A stretch of DNA of 64,000 nt, from NCBI GenBank assembly GCA_965230615.1, contig OZ246012.1:3162001-3226000 (forward strand), in the 5' to 3' direction. Shown in pieces: positions 45,635 to 54,527 of the stretch. The notes under the pieces were generated by a model. It saw only the letters and a list, made by a program, of their open reading frames with translations. It did no database searches and was not told the DNA's origin. The stretch comes from G965230615 sp965230615 (GTDB taxonomy: Bacteria; Pseudomonadota; Gammaproteobacteria; HTCC5015). Position 1 is the first letter of the stretch. Every line of letters starts with the position of its first letter. The translations under genes were made by a program, and so were the position numbers.

Positions 45635-46699
45635 ATGGAGCGCGATTTTCGCTTGGACTCTATAAGAGGGTTGTTATTGGTTATTATTACGATAGACCAT
45701 ATGGGAGGGGTAATTACGAAGCTTACCTGGCAGACATTTGGCTTTGTATCGGCTGCTGAAGGTTTTATATTTATGTCGGGGTTTGTGTTTGCCCTGTTTT
45801 GTTATAAGCATGCCCAGCAACCGAAATTAATCATGGTCAAATCTTTAAGCCGGGCATTAGAGATTTATCTTTATCATCTTGCTGTTTTATTTGGTATCGC
45901 GCTGATTGCATTTGTCTTGCCGCCTTTTGTGGGTTGGTGGAAAGGCTGGTTGGTGACTTTTTATGATCAACCGTTGGACTATTTTCTGTTTGGCGTTTTG
46001 CTTTTGCATCATCCTCTGTATATGAGCATATTATCGATGTATTCGATTTTGCTATTGTTATCACCGCTTGTTATTCGTCAGCTCAATGCCGGGCGCTACC
46101 TGATAGTGATTGTTATTAGTCTGGCTTTGTGGGCGCTAGGGCAGTTTGTTGATCCGCTAAAATGGCTAACGCATACTCTCTCGCCTGAAAGTCGTCCCGG
46201 GTTCTTTAATATACTCTCATGGCAGCTGTTATTTTTTCTGGGGCTGAGTGTCAGTCATTACAATTTATGTAATCCGCAAAAAAAATTAAAAGCACTGCCG
46301 TTACTGTTAGTGGTCATTATGTTGTTTGCGTTGCTTGTACTATTCTTAGTGCGGCATGATGGGCTGGTGTTGCCACTTAATATTGATGTGGCCACTGATA
46401 TCAGTAATCTTGCCTGGCTGCGTTTGCTGAACACACTAGTATTGTTTAGTGTTGTGGCCTTGCTATTGACGAAAATACCCAAGATCTACCATGTGCCATG
46501 GTTATCATTTCTTGGCAAGCATTCCTTGCAGGTGTTTGCTTTTCATGTGGTGCTATTTTATGTGGCGTCACCAGTCGGCTGGAAACTACAGCAGCGTTTT
46601 GGTGATGTAGTGCATGTTAGCTTTGTCTTGCTATGTGTTGCTAGTCTGACGATACCGGCTTATATACATCATAAACTGGCGGCGCGAAAGCGTGCTTAA
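45635..46699 (+). CDS. OpgC-domain membrane acyltransferase-like protein
   Basis: A 354-residue integral membrane protein with about ten hydrophobic segments. The N-terminal RDFRLDSIRGLLLVIITIDH pattern and the AAEGFIFMSGFVFAL segment identify the OpgC family, whose founding member adds succinyl groups to periplasmic glucans. The specific acyl group and glycan are unknown, and no glucan synthase (opgG/opgH) is nearby. The ATG follows a GGTGATAT spacer with weak ribosome binding. It may belong functionally with the two downstream genes. Confidence 0.86.
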   Translation: MERDFRLDSIRGLLLVIITIDHMGGVITKLTWQTFGFVSAAEGFIFMSGFVFALFCYKHAQQPKLIMVKSLSRALEIYLYHLAVLFGIALIAFVLPPFVGWWKGWLVTFYDQPLDYFLFGVLLLHHPLYMSILSMYSILLLLSPLVIRQLNAGRYLIVIVISLALWALGQFVDPLKWLTHTLSPESRPGFFNILSWQLLFFLGLSVSHYNLCNPQKKLKALPLLLVVIMLFALLVLFLVRHDGLVLPLNIDVATDISNLAWLRLLNTLVLFSVVALLLTKIPKIYHVPWLSFLGKHSLQVFAFHVVLFYVASPVGWKLQQRFGDVVHVSFVLLCVASLTIPAYIHHKLAARKRA

Positions 46700-46813
46700 A
46701 TAATGTGAGATGTTTTGCGTTGTTTTAAAAGAGTTTTTGTGTCTGCTGCATTTGCGAGTGACAGTTGTGCTATAGTTTATAGGAAAGGTTGTTTTGCTTG
46801 TTAATAAGGCGCT

Positions 46814-48139
46814 ATGAACATAAAAGCTATTATTAAATCTCCATTCAAGAAGTTCTATTATATTCCCTTTATACAAACACGCATTATACAAAGTGTATCT
46901 TTGTTTAAACCGCCGGTATATCGCCGTGATAACATGGAATTTGATCATGGTTTATGGGGTGGTGTTTCAGCACTGCATTGTGTTGATGGTCGGCAATTAG
47001 GTGAAAGCAATACCTCGCCTCGTTTTTATAGAGAGAACTTGCCAACACGCTTGCATAAAGGCGGCTTGGATGGTTCACGGCAAGGTTATGCAATTAACCT
47101 AACAACATTACAAATTGTTATGCGTCATTGGGATGATGCCTTAGCAGTCATTCAATTTATTCGTAAACATTATATTCAGCATTTTGATGTGCAAACTCAG
47201 CGCTTGGCAATGCTGGATTTGTATTTGCTCTCGAAAGCCTGTGTGGCACTGCCGGCTTTTCTTACACGTCGTGTGAATAATCGCGTAGTTGATGGTGACT
47301 TGCCTGCGGCCATTGCCAGTCAATACAAAATCATTGCAGGCATTTTCATGATTGTGCAAAAAATGATTGAGCGGGGTGAGGTGAGTTTATTGCAGGGAAA
47401 TGGTGTGAGCGCTCAAGAACTGTATGACTATGCTGAAAAGCATGCCATTTTTATTTCACCCAATGGTATGGCCTGTGGTGGCAGTAAGCGGAAAATTTTA
47501 GAGTTAATGGAGTTTGCTATTGCGGGTCCTCCGCTGGAGGGTGAGCTAGACCTTGCATCTGAGCAGCGTGCATTTATCGGTGATCCGAAGCCTATTTTGA
47601 ATTACATGAAACATGCTGTTGAGATGGAGCTTGTTATTCTGTTGGCGAGAGCAAAAATTGCGAAACAATTCCTGGCGATTAATGCAGATAGTCTTATAAA
47701 CTACCCAGTTATGCATGCGGCATGGGAGAGGTTGTTGAATAGAATCAAGCAGAGTTCGCCTGATGACCCAAGTGTTGAGGGACGAATAGATGCTTTAACT
47801 GAGATGATATACGCTGTACTTGCGAAGTTGGATGTAACGAATGTAGAACAGCTTGAGTCAGCTTTGCATGTAGAGCATGCTGGTGTAAAACAGCATCTGG
47901 CAGCGATAAAGCCCTCGCTTGATTTGCCGATAAGTTTTGTCGCAGCGTTAAGTCAGGCCTGTGCATACTATCAGCATGTTGCTGATACAGTTTTACACTA
48001 TTGTGGTGAGCGACAGTTAGCTGTAAACGAGGTGTTGGCTTGGTCGTCTGCCCAATCGTTATCTGCAGCTAATGTCAAAAAGCGTTTAAACAATATACCC
48101 AGCTTTATCTTGCGACGTGATTTTAAAATAGAGCTTTGA
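46814..48139 (+). CDS. Unknown 441-residue protein
   Basis: I do not recognise this family. The N-terminus is basic and aromatic (IIKSPFKKFYYIPF), without a clear signal peptide. The centre is rich in predicted helices, with segments such as HWDDALAVIQFIRKHYIQHF and MKHAVEMELVILLARAKIA. A GMACGGSKRKILELMEF block near residue 218 looks conserved. There are no obvious catalytic motifs. It lies 114 bp downstream of the OpgC-like gene and 173 bp upstream of a CelD/FemAB-like acyltransferase gene on the same strand. The codon use looks like that of its neighbours. Confidence 0.75.
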   Translation: MNIKAIIKSPFKKFYYIPFIQTRIIQSVSLFKPPVYRRDNMEFDHGLWGGVSALHCVDGRQLGESNTSPRFYRENLPTRLHKGGLDGSRQGYAINLTTLQIVMRHWDDALAVIQFIRKHYIQHFDVQTQRLAMLDLYLLSKACVALPAFLTRRVNNRVVDGDLPAAIASQYKIIAGIFMIVQKMIERGEVSLLQGNGVSAQELYDYAEKHAIFISPNGMACGGSKRKILELMEFAIAGPPLEGELDLASEQRAFIGDPKPILNYMKHAVEMELVILLARAKIAKQFLAINADSLINYPVMHAAWERLLNRIKQSSPDDPSVEGRIDALTEMIYAVLAKLDVTNVEQLESALHVEHAGVKQHLAAIKPSLDLPISFVAALSQACAYYQHVADTVLHYCGERQLAVNEVLAWSSAQSLSAANVKKRLNNIPSFILRRDFKIEL

Positions 48140-48312
48140 CTCAGTTTAAGCGTTACTAGGAGTAGCAGTTTGTTTTTCTCCTGGTTTCATTTAGCTTCAC
48201 CCGGTTTGACCCAATTTCACCCGGCTGCGCTGGGAATGGATTGAGAAAGTACCATGTATGGTTAGGTGGTTTTAGAGGCCAAAGAATATAAGCATGGAAT
48301 TAAATAAAAAAA

Positions 48313-49545
48313 ATGATGTCTTCAGATCAGCCCCAAACTCAATCCCAGAACCAACTTCAGACTCGAGCCAGTTGTGACAATACTGATTCCTTGATTGTTG
48401 AGGTGTATCATTCCATTGCAGAGCTCAGTGAAGAGGTTTTGCAACGCTGGCGGGCATTGTGCGATGCGAGCCTCGATTGTAATGTGTTCTTAACGCCTGA
48501 GTTTGTCATACCGGCGCTCAACCACCTGCCAGCAGGGCAAGATATCGTGATTATCGTGGTCGATAAAGCCTTAGCTGATGGACGGCAGACAGTTGCACTC
48601 GGTATTTTTGAAGCTGTTATGCTAAGCCGGTTTATGCCTTGCCGAATGTTGCGTTCGTATCGTTCGCAGCATTCCTTTCTGAGTGGTTTATTATTGCATC
48701 GTGAGCATGCACATGCTGGAGCATATGCTATGTTTGAGCATATTAAATATACTGGCAAGTGGCATGGTGTCGAGTTAATCGATTGCCCAACAGAAACGGC
48801 GATAGGTGCAGCAATCAGTCATGCGGCAAATGCTTGTAATGCTCGCTGGCGTAAATTAGTGCACACAGATAGACGTATGCTTTACATAAACAACAGTGGT
48901 GAAGATTACTTAAAGCGTACACTATCCAAGCGAACGTTAAAGTCCTTAAATCGGAAAAAAAGACGTTTGCAGGATATGGGGGAGCTGCAGTGGCGCTGTG
49001 TAACAGGAGATGCAATTAATCAACAAACGATAGACAATTTTTTGGTCTTAGAAAATCAAGGTTGGAAGCAAAAAAATAATAGTGCCTTAGAGGCCGATGC
49101 TAAGCAAAAAACATTCTTTGTTGATATGATAAAAAGGTTTGCTGCACGAGAGCAGGTCTTTTTTACAGAAGTTCGTCTCAATGATAAAGTGATTGCATCC
49201 ACCGTTAATTTGATTGCTGGCCGCACCGGTTTTGCATTCAAATTAGGCTGGGATGTAAGTTATCATAAGTACAGTATCGGTTTGCTCAATGAAGTAGAGC
49301 TTATCCGTCATGCGCCTGAGTTAGCACTGCAGTTAAGCAGTATCGATAGCGGGGCAATGCCTGGTTCTTTTATTGAGAAAATCTGGAAAGATGAACGGCC
49401 ATTGTTGTCTGGTGTGTATGCTTTGCACAGTGCCGTATTATTGTATTTAAATGTGCGCCATTGTTTGTGCTTTCTAAAAGGTTGTTTAAAACCATCCTTG
49501 CGTTCTACTGCCAAGCAATCAGGTGAGATGGGAAAACTATCTTGA
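48313..49545 (+). CDS. CelD/FemAB-like N-acyltransferase (Acetyltransf_6 type)
   Basis: The central region from about residue 190 (LKRTLSKRTLKSLNRKKRRL) through QGWKQKNNSALEADAKQKTFF and VIASTVNLIAGRTGFAFKLGWD follows the Acetyltransf_6 (BioF2/CelD-like) GNAT pattern. Relatives modify exopolysaccharide or other surface glycans. The first 30 residues are Gln/Ser/Thr-rich and probably disordered. The ATG lies after an A8 run with no clear ribosome binding site, so a slightly later start is possible. Length is 410 residues; it converges on the pseudouridine synthase gene with a 9-bp overlap of the 3' ends. Confidence 0.82.
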   Translation: MMSSDQPQTQSQNQLQTRASCDNTDSLIVEVYHSIAELSEEVLQRWRALCDASLDCNVFLTPEFVIPALNHLPAGQDIVIIVVDKALADGRQTVALGIFEAVMLSRFMPCRMLRSYRSQHSFLSGLLLHREHAHAGAYAMFEHIKYTGKWHGVELIDCPTETAIGAAISHAANACNARWRKLVHTDRRMLYINNSGEDYLKRTLSKRTLKSLNRKKRRLQDMGELQWRCVTGDAINQQTIDNFLVLENQGWKQKNNSALEADAKQKTFFVDMIKRFAAREQVFFTEVRLNDKVIASTVNLIAGRTGFAFKLGWDVSYHKYSIGLLNEVELIRHAPELALQLSSIDSGAMPGSFIEKIWKDERPLLSGVYALHSAVLLYLNVRHCLCFLKGCLKPSLRSTAKQSGEMGKLS

Positions 49546-50082
49546 AGTCAATTCGCGCCATTCGCCTGGCATTAAATCATCGATTGTCCATTGGCCTATC
49601 GCATAGCGAATAAGACGTAGTGTTGGATGATTGACTGCTGCTGTCATGCGTCTAACTTGTCGATTGCGACCTTCGGTTAAGCGAATTTCTAACCAGCTAT
49701 CGCTAACTGTCTTGCGACTTCTTATTGGAGGGTTGCGCGGCCACAACTGATTAGGTTCTGGTATCGCTGTAACTTGCGCGGTGCGTGTTTTGCCGTCTTT
49801 TAGTATAACGCCTTGCCGTAGTTGTTGTATGGCAGCATTGTCGGGTATGTGTTCAACTTGCACCCAGTAGGTTTTGGGTAGTTTGTGTTTCGGTTCGGTA
49901 ATACGATGTTGTAATCTACCATCGTCAGTGAGAACAACTAAGCCTTCGCTATCTTTGTCCAGGCGGCCAGCAGCATAAACATTTTTAACAGGGATAAAGT
50001 CAGCCAGTGTTGGGCGGTGTTCGTCATCAGTAAACTGGCAAAGTACGCCATAAGGTTTATTAAAAAGGATAACCTTACTCAT
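49537..50082 (-). CDS. rluE: rRNA pseudouridine synthase, RluE-type
   Basis: A short RsuA-family synthase without an S4 domain. Motif II with the catalytic Asp is AAGRLDKDSEGLVVLT at about residues 37-52. The KLPKTYWVQVE segment and the C-terminal LTEGRNRQVRRM motif are present. The length of 181 residues and the IRYAIGQWTIDDLMPGEWREL ending fit RluE, which modifies U2457 of 23S rRNA in E. coli. The neighbouring nuclease gene starts just upstream on the same strand, 6 bp away. Confidence 0.88.
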   Translation of the reverse strand: MSKVILFNKPYGVLCQFTDDEHRPTLADFIPVKNVYAAGRLDKDSEGLVVLTDDGRLQHRITEPKHKLPKTYWVQVEHIPDNAAIQQLRQGVILKDGKTRTAQVTAIPEPNQLWPRNPPIRSRKTVSDSWLEIRLTEGRNRQVRRMTAAVNHPTLRLIRYAIGQWTIDDLMPGEWRELTSR

Positions 50083-50088
50083 TAACGA

Positions 50089-50994
50089 TTAATTTTCTGA
50101 GAGAACTGAGTGCCAGCGTTCTCGGCGATATTGCCCAAAACCTAGCTGTTCAAAAAGATCTTCTAGTGCATTCTGATCGTAGCTTTGTCTTAACAACGTA
50201 TCACTGTTCTCTGGTAGGTTTTGATCAAACGCAATAGTGGTGAGTTTCTTTGATAGACGGGCAGCATCTTGGTGTTCTTGAAGTAGCTGTTGCGTACGTT
50301 TGGCGCCACGAAATTTCATATCGGCAATAGCATCAATATTATCCAGTGCTTCTTCTAATGTGGGGTATTTGTTTAAAATGCGTGCGGCTGTTTTGGGGCC
50401 AATTCCCGGCACGCCTGGAATATTATCAACAGCATCGCCAGCGAGCGCCAGCATGTCTGCGATTTGCTCTGGGTGTACACCAAACTGTTTATAAACACCT
50501 TTATAATCCAGACGTTTATCTTTGCCATATTCCCACCACAAATCACCTTCGTGAATGAGTTGGGCCAGGTCCTTGTCACCACTGATAATATAGTTTTGAA
50601 AGCCTTGTCGGCGCATGTGCTGAGATAGTGTGCCAATAATATCATCTGCTTCATAACGGTCGCTGGCAAACTCTGCAATGCCTGCGGTACGTACCAGGCT
50701 GCGGCAATACTGGAATTGCTTTTCCAGTTCCGGCGGCGCTGGATCACGGTTGGCTTTGTATTCAGGATAAAGCTCGTTACGGTATGAGCTGCTTAGACTC
50801 TCATCAAATGCGCAAGCAATATGGCTTGGCTTTTCATTCTCTAAGAGTTTGAGTAGGAAGTCGGCGAAACCATATAAGGCGTTAACCGGGTTGCCTGCTT
50901 GGTCGATAAGGTCTTCTGGCATGGTAAACCATGCTCTGAATACATAAATACTGGAGTCAATTAAGTATGCGCGTTTGCGATTTGTCATAATCAA
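50089..50994 (-). CDS. 5'-3' exonuclease/flap endonuclease (Xni-like)
   Basis: A 301-residue protein equivalent to the 5'-nuclease domain of DNA polymerase I. The metal-binding acidic sites are visible in YLIDSSIYVFRAW, CAFDESLSSSYR, YEADDIIGTLSQ and DKDLAQLI. The helix-hairpin-helix DNIPGVPGIGPKTAARIL is at about residue 185. No polymerase domain follows. The family includes E. coli ExoIX (Xni), which acts on flap structures. It is transcribed with rluE and follows the M48 protease gene. Confidence 0.9.
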   Translation of the reverse strand: MIMTNRKRAYLIDSSIYVFRAWFTMPEDLIDQAGNPVNALYGFADFLLKLLENEKPSHIACAFDESLSSSYRNELYPEYKANRDPAPPELEKQFQYCRSLVRTAGIAEFASDRYEADDIIGTLSQHMRRQGFQNYIISGDKDLAQLIHEGDLWWEYGKDKRLDYKGVYKQFGVHPEQIADMLALAGDAVDNIPGVPGIGPKTAARILNKYPTLEEALDNIDAIADMKFRGAKRTQQLLQEHQDAARLSKKLTTIAFDQNLPENSDTLLRQSYDQNALEDLFEQLGFGQYRRERWHSVLSEN

Positions 50995-51006
50995 AAAGTG
51001 TCACTG

Positions 51007-52470
51007 TTATTGAACGAGCTTAATTATTTGGCCAGCAGTGGGTTCACCGCTGGGGTATTGGCCATTTAACAGGCGTAATCTTGCTTCGGCAGAATCGGTG
51101 AAAGAGGTTTTGCCTGCTAGAGATGCGTATTTGTCTCCTGGTTTTACTTTGTATAAAACAATTTTATGTGCTGTGGCTAACTGCTGTTCTTGCCGAGTCA
51201 TTTTATGCAGACTTTTGGCAGTATTGAGAAAAGTGCTGTCGAACTGCTTAAATAAGTCTTCGCTTGCAGCGGTAGCTGTAAATAAATAGGCAAACTGATT
51301 TTTGAGGACCACAGTATGCCGCATTAAGCGTTGCCCTTGTTCGATGTTTATACGGCTAACTTGTGTGGATGCAGGTAACTGGTTGACGGTAAATGATTGT
51401 ACGGCAATTGCAGGGCTGTCTTTGAGTAGCTGTGCGAGGTATTGGCGTGCAGTGAGATTGCCCTGCACGGGCTGGGCGGTCAGTTGTATCATGGCATTTT
51501 GTTGGCTATTCACGAGTAGCAGGCGTTGGGCTTGGTTGTCGCTTTGCCAGCCCTGTGGAAGCTTAATCGCAATATCCAGGCCAGGATGATAGAAATGATT
51601 GTTGCGAATAATGCCTTGCTGTGGGCTGTCACCGAATGTCATATTGTTGATTTTTTGCAAGTAACGGCTTGTGGCGTCACCACGCGAGTTATTGCTACGA
51701 TATTGTTCGGCGGCTTTAATGACTTCTTGTAAGCGGGTATCATTGCGTGGGTGTGTCGAAAATAAGCCATGATAACCCGTTGTTTGGCGACCTTGTTGCT
51801 TAGCACTGTCAGCAGCAAATGTTTCCTGATCTTTTAGCACACCGATAACCTTGATCATATTGGCCGTGTTATAACCGAGTTGTGCAAGGTACTCGGCGCC
51901 AAGGCCATCAGCTTGTAGTTCGTGCGAGCGGCCATAGCCACTGACCAGCGCGCCACCAAAGGTATTGCTTAAGTCGCCGAGCATTTTAGAGTTAGTGGTT
52001 TGTGCAATAACAGTTGAAAATACACTACTGACAGTGCTGGCTGATTGTTGCCTGACACCATGGCGTGCAGTGACATGTCCTATTTCATGCCCGAGTACCC
52101 CGGCCAGTTCTGCTTCCGAACCCAGATAAGCCATGATGCCTCGAGTGATATAGATATAGCCACCGGGCAATGCAAAGGCGTTAATCTGTGGGCTGTCGAG
52201 AACTGTAAAGTGGAAGTCTAAATGTTTGCGGTGACTGTGGGCTGCCAACTCTTGTCCAATTTGGTTAACGTAACCTTGTAAAGCAGCATCATCATAAAAG
52301 CCATATTGCTGCACAATCTGTGGGTGATAGTTACGCCCTAAAGCCACTTCCTGGCTTTCTGTCATTAACACAAAATCGAGCTTGCCTGTTACCGGGTTCA
52401 CAGCGCAGCCTGATAGTAGCAGGCTCAGTAATAATAAGGAGGCAAGGTAATATTTGGTGATCGATATCAT
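51007..52470 (-). CDS. M48-family metalloprotease, lipoprotein
   Basis: The N-terminus has a lipoprotein signal peptide with the lipobox LLSGC at about residue 18-22. The zinc motif HEIGH in LGHEIGHVTARHG lies near 126, with the third ligand Glu in SHELQADGLGAEYL near 183. The C-terminal region ends with a YKVKPGDKYASLA and RLLNGQYPSGEP pattern common in periplasmic M48 proteases. It resembles BepA/YfgC-type enzymes involved in outer membrane protein quality control, but lacks clear TPR repeats. Length is 487 residues. Confidence 0.92.
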   Translation of the reverse strand: MISITKYYLASLLLLSLLLSGCAVNPVTGKLDFVLMTESQEVALGRNYHPQIVQQYGFYDDAALQGYVNQIGQELAAHSHRKHLDFHFTVLDSPQINAFALPGGYIYITRGIMAYLGSEAELAGVLGHEIGHVTARHGVRQQSASTVSSVFSTVIAQTTNSKMLGDLSNTFGGALVSGYGRSHELQADGLGAEYLAQLGYNTANMIKVIGVLKDQETFAADSAKQQGRQTTGYHGLFSTHPRNDTRLQEVIKAAEQYRSNNSRGDATSRYLQKINNMTFGDSPQQGIIRNNHFYHPGLDIAIKLPQGWQSDNQAQRLLLVNSQQNAMIQLTAQPVQGNLTARQYLAQLLKDSPAIAVQSFTVNQLPASTQVSRINIEQGQRLMRHTVVLKNQFAYLFTATAASEDLFKQFDSTFLNTAKSLHKMTRQEQQLATAHKIVLYKVKPGDKYASLAGKTSFTDSAEARLRLLNGQYPSGEPTAGQIIKLVQ

Positions 52471-52512
52471 ATGTGATGTTCTGTCAGTCAGCAGGATAAA
52501 TAACAGTTTTTA

Positions 52513-53367
52513 TTATGGCTCGATAATTTGCAAGTTGTTCGAGTGATGTAAACGCATAAAAAACTGTTGCTGGTTGTAATGTAGCCAGCCACGCACCTCT
52601 ACCTGTTTATGCTTAATGTGCTCAAGAAAACCGCTAGGGAAACTGGCGCGGTCTTGGGCTGTGATTTTTACCCGTAGAGAACCTGTCGATGCTTTGCGGC
52701 CCTGGCTTTGTAGGCGGAAATAATGGGCTTTGCTGGTTGACCAGCTATCAACGACTTGGCCATGGATAACGCGGTAACTGTTATTGGCTGACGCATTGAG
52801 CTGGCCGACGGTCATAGCCTGGTATTGCTGATGTGACCAGATACCCTGTCTTGTCGAGCGTGCAGCGCGCTCAGCTTGATGGTAGCAATCCGCCTGCCAG
52901 GTATTGGGTGGTATGGTCAGACTGGTTGCCAGGCCTTCGCTGAGCAGCGTCTGGCTGATGCTGCGGCCATTGGGTAAAAAGGCATGGGCAAGGGTGCGTT
53001 TATAATGATCTTGTTTATTGCGGTCATAGCGGAGTAGCAAGGCCTTTTCGTGGCTCAGTAAATCAGTCAGGCGTTGCTGTGCTTGACGGGCAAAAGGCTG
53101 GCTGGCCTCGCCATTGCGGCCTATTTCGGGTGTATTGATGCCGATGAGCCTGAGCTTACGTCCATCACTCAGCTTGACGGTGTCACCATCATAGATATGT
53201 TTCACCGCAATACGGGCATCGGCATGGTCAAGTGAGCAATGGTTATTGTCGCTTTGAGTGAGGGTATTAGAGTTGGCCTGCTCACTGGTACAAGCCTGTG
53301 ATAGCAACAGGGCTGACAATAAACAAAAAAATTGCCAGAAATGCGCTGCTGAGAGGAGGTTAAACAT
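52513..53367 (-). CDS. Thermonuclease-family (SNase) protein, exported
   Basis: A nuclease-like protein with the SNase core: VKHIYDGDTVKLSDGRKLRLIGINTPE at about residue 55-80, and the catalytic Arg/Glu pattern continuing to RTLAHAFLPNGRSISQTLL. An N-terminal signal peptide ends near SQAC, which may be an imperfect lipobox. The ATG at 53367 directly abuts the rpmE terminator stem; upstream TTG starts in the frame would lie inside that terminator. A C-terminal OB-like region follows residue 210. Export and degradation of extracytoplasmic nucleic acid are inferred. Confidence 0.85.
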   Translation of the reverse strand: MFNLLSAAHFWQFFCLLSALLLSQACTSEQANSNTLTQSDNNHCSLDHADARIAVKHIYDGDTVKLSDGRKLRLIGINTPEIGRNGEASQPFARQAQQRLTDLLSHEKALLLRYDRNKQDHYKRTLAHAFLPNGRSISQTLLSEGLATSLTIPPNTWQADCYHQAERAARSTRQGIWSHQQYQAMTVGQLNASANNSYRVIHGQVVDSWSTSKAHYFRLQSQGRKASTGSLRVKITAQDRASFPSGFLEHIKHKQVEVRGWLHYNQQQFFMRLHHSNNLQIIEP

Positions 53368-53368
53368 A

Positions 53369-53395
53369 AAAAATGGTGCCTTTGGCACCATTTTT
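53369..53395 (-). terminator. Intrinsic terminator of rpmE
   Basis: On the minus strand, AAAAATGGTGCC and GGCACCATTTTT pair around an AAA loop and continue into a T run. It starts about 30 bp after the rpmE stop and ends one base before the thermonuclease ATG. Confidence 0.88.
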
Positions 53396-53426
53396 ATAGC
53401 CAATTGCTTGTAATAGCTGTTTTGGA

Positions 53427-53630
53427 TTAACCGCGACCGTAACGGCGGCGGAATTTATCCACCTGACCAGCTGTATCAACAATTTTCTGTTGGCCGGTAA
53501 AAAATGGATGGCAGCTAGCGCAAACTTCAACGCTCAGGTCTTTTCCGGTCGTTGAACGCGTTTCAAAAGTGCTACCGCAACTGCAAGTTACCTTGATCGC
53601 GTTATAGTCTGGATGGATACCCTGTTTCAT
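53427..53630 (-). CDS. rpmE: Ribosomal protein bL31
   Basis: A 67-residue zinc-containing form of L31 of the large ribosomal subunit. The four zinc cysteines are in CSC (residues 16 and 18) and CASC (37 and 40), so this is the C+ type used when zinc is sufficient. The ending DKFRRRYG is typical. It is a single gene with its own terminator. About 110 bp upstream of the start are two DnaA-box-like sequences that repeat those upstream of priA. Confidence 0.97.
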   Translation of the reverse strand: MKQGIHPDYNAIKVTCSCGSTFETRSTTGKDLSVEVCASCHPFFTGQQKIVDTAGQVDKFRRRYGRG

Positions 53631-54005
53631 GGATGATCTCTAAATCTGTAAAAAAATGGGCGCAAATGATAATAGTTTAAGCGGCTCTCAGCAAGCGCTA
53701 ATTTGTTAATTCGGCAGATAAATAGTACGGTAATATACTTGTGGATAACTTTGTGGATGAAGTTGGGCGAAACTGGCCAGGGATTGGCAGATGCTGAAGG
53801 GGGGGGGAATATTATCATCGCTTAAAATGTAAAATTTTTTATAAAACAACAGCTTACGGGTTCGCTGGGTTGATTTAAGGCTGTTTGTATTGTATTCAAG
53901 CGTTGTCGCGTTGTAATTTTTAGCTGTGCATAAATAAAGTCTATGGTTTTTGCAAGTAATGACCGATAATATTTATGACATTCTAAGGTGCGCGGGAGAG
54001 CGGCT
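53631..54005. other. Intergenic region between rpmE and the DUF4124 gene
   Basis: The divergent promoters lie here. TGTGGATAA (53740-53748) is an exact DnaA box and TGTGGATGA (53752-53760) has one mismatch. Their spacing and the 3 bases between them match two of the boxes upstream of priA. A G-run of about nine follows near 53799-53807. No coding frame is convincing. Confidence 0.5.
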
Positions 54006-54527
54006 ATGATGCGTCTGGTCTTAAAAATGATAATGATGTCAGTGATAATGGTTGGCTTAGCAAGTTACGCGGGTTACTTAATGACCGGCCAGTTGCCGTT
54101 CAGTTTGGATAGCTTGTCAGGCTTTTCCAAGCCAGATTTATCCAAAACCATTGACAGTGTTACCCCAGATATTGTAACCCCCTCCAAGTTACAGCGTGCT
54201 TATAAATGGCAGGATGCTGACGGTGTATGGCACTACACTAATACACCGCCCCCTGAGGGCATCGCAGCCAAGGAAATGAAAATTAACCCGAATACGAATG
54301 TGATTGCAGGCACTAAAATTCCGCCGGAAGTCCTGGAAGAGCCCGCAGAGGAGCAGCCTAAAAGTAAAATTATTGGCAAGTCTAAAAAAGACAAGGAAGA
54401 TGAGGTTAAGAACCCTTACTCGCCGGAGGGCATCAAGGACTTGATGGAACAGGCAAGAGGCGTCCAAGAGATGATGAACGAGCGGGCCGAGGCGCAGGAA
54501 AAAGCGTTCGAGCAGCTAGGGCGTTAG
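54006..54527 (+). CDS. DUF4124-domain protein
   Basis: An N-terminal transmembrane or signal segment (about residues 5-24) precedes a DUF4124 domain with the family signature YKWQDADGVWHYTNTPP near residue 60-75. The C-terminal part is rich in Lys, Glu and Pro and ends in a predicted helix (IKDLMEQARGVQEMMNERAE). Envelope location is inferred; the function of the family is unknown. A GTG at 53988 is in frame, but GGGAGAG at 53994-54000 supports the ATG at 54006, giving about 173 residues. Confidence 0.82.
   Translation: MMRLVLKMIMMSVIMVGLASYAGYLMTGQLPFSLDSLSGFSKPDLSKTIDSVTPDIVTPSKLQRAYKWQDADGVWHYTNTPPPEGIAAKEMKINPNTNVIAGTKIPPEVLEEPAEEQPKSKIIGKSKKDKEDEVKNPYSPEGIKDLMEQARGVQEMMNERAEAQEKAFEQLGR

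Noticed and set aside
48180..48232. Short repeated TTTCACCCGG-like units between the unknown gene and the CelD-like gene
   Set aside because: Only two close copies with a diverged third; too few and too short for a CRISPR or other repeat array.
48294..48320. Upstream ATG with an A8 run in another frame before the CelD-like gene, suggesting programmed slippage
   Set aside because: No ribosome binding site for the upstream ATG, and the main ATG directly follows the A run; slippage is not needed.
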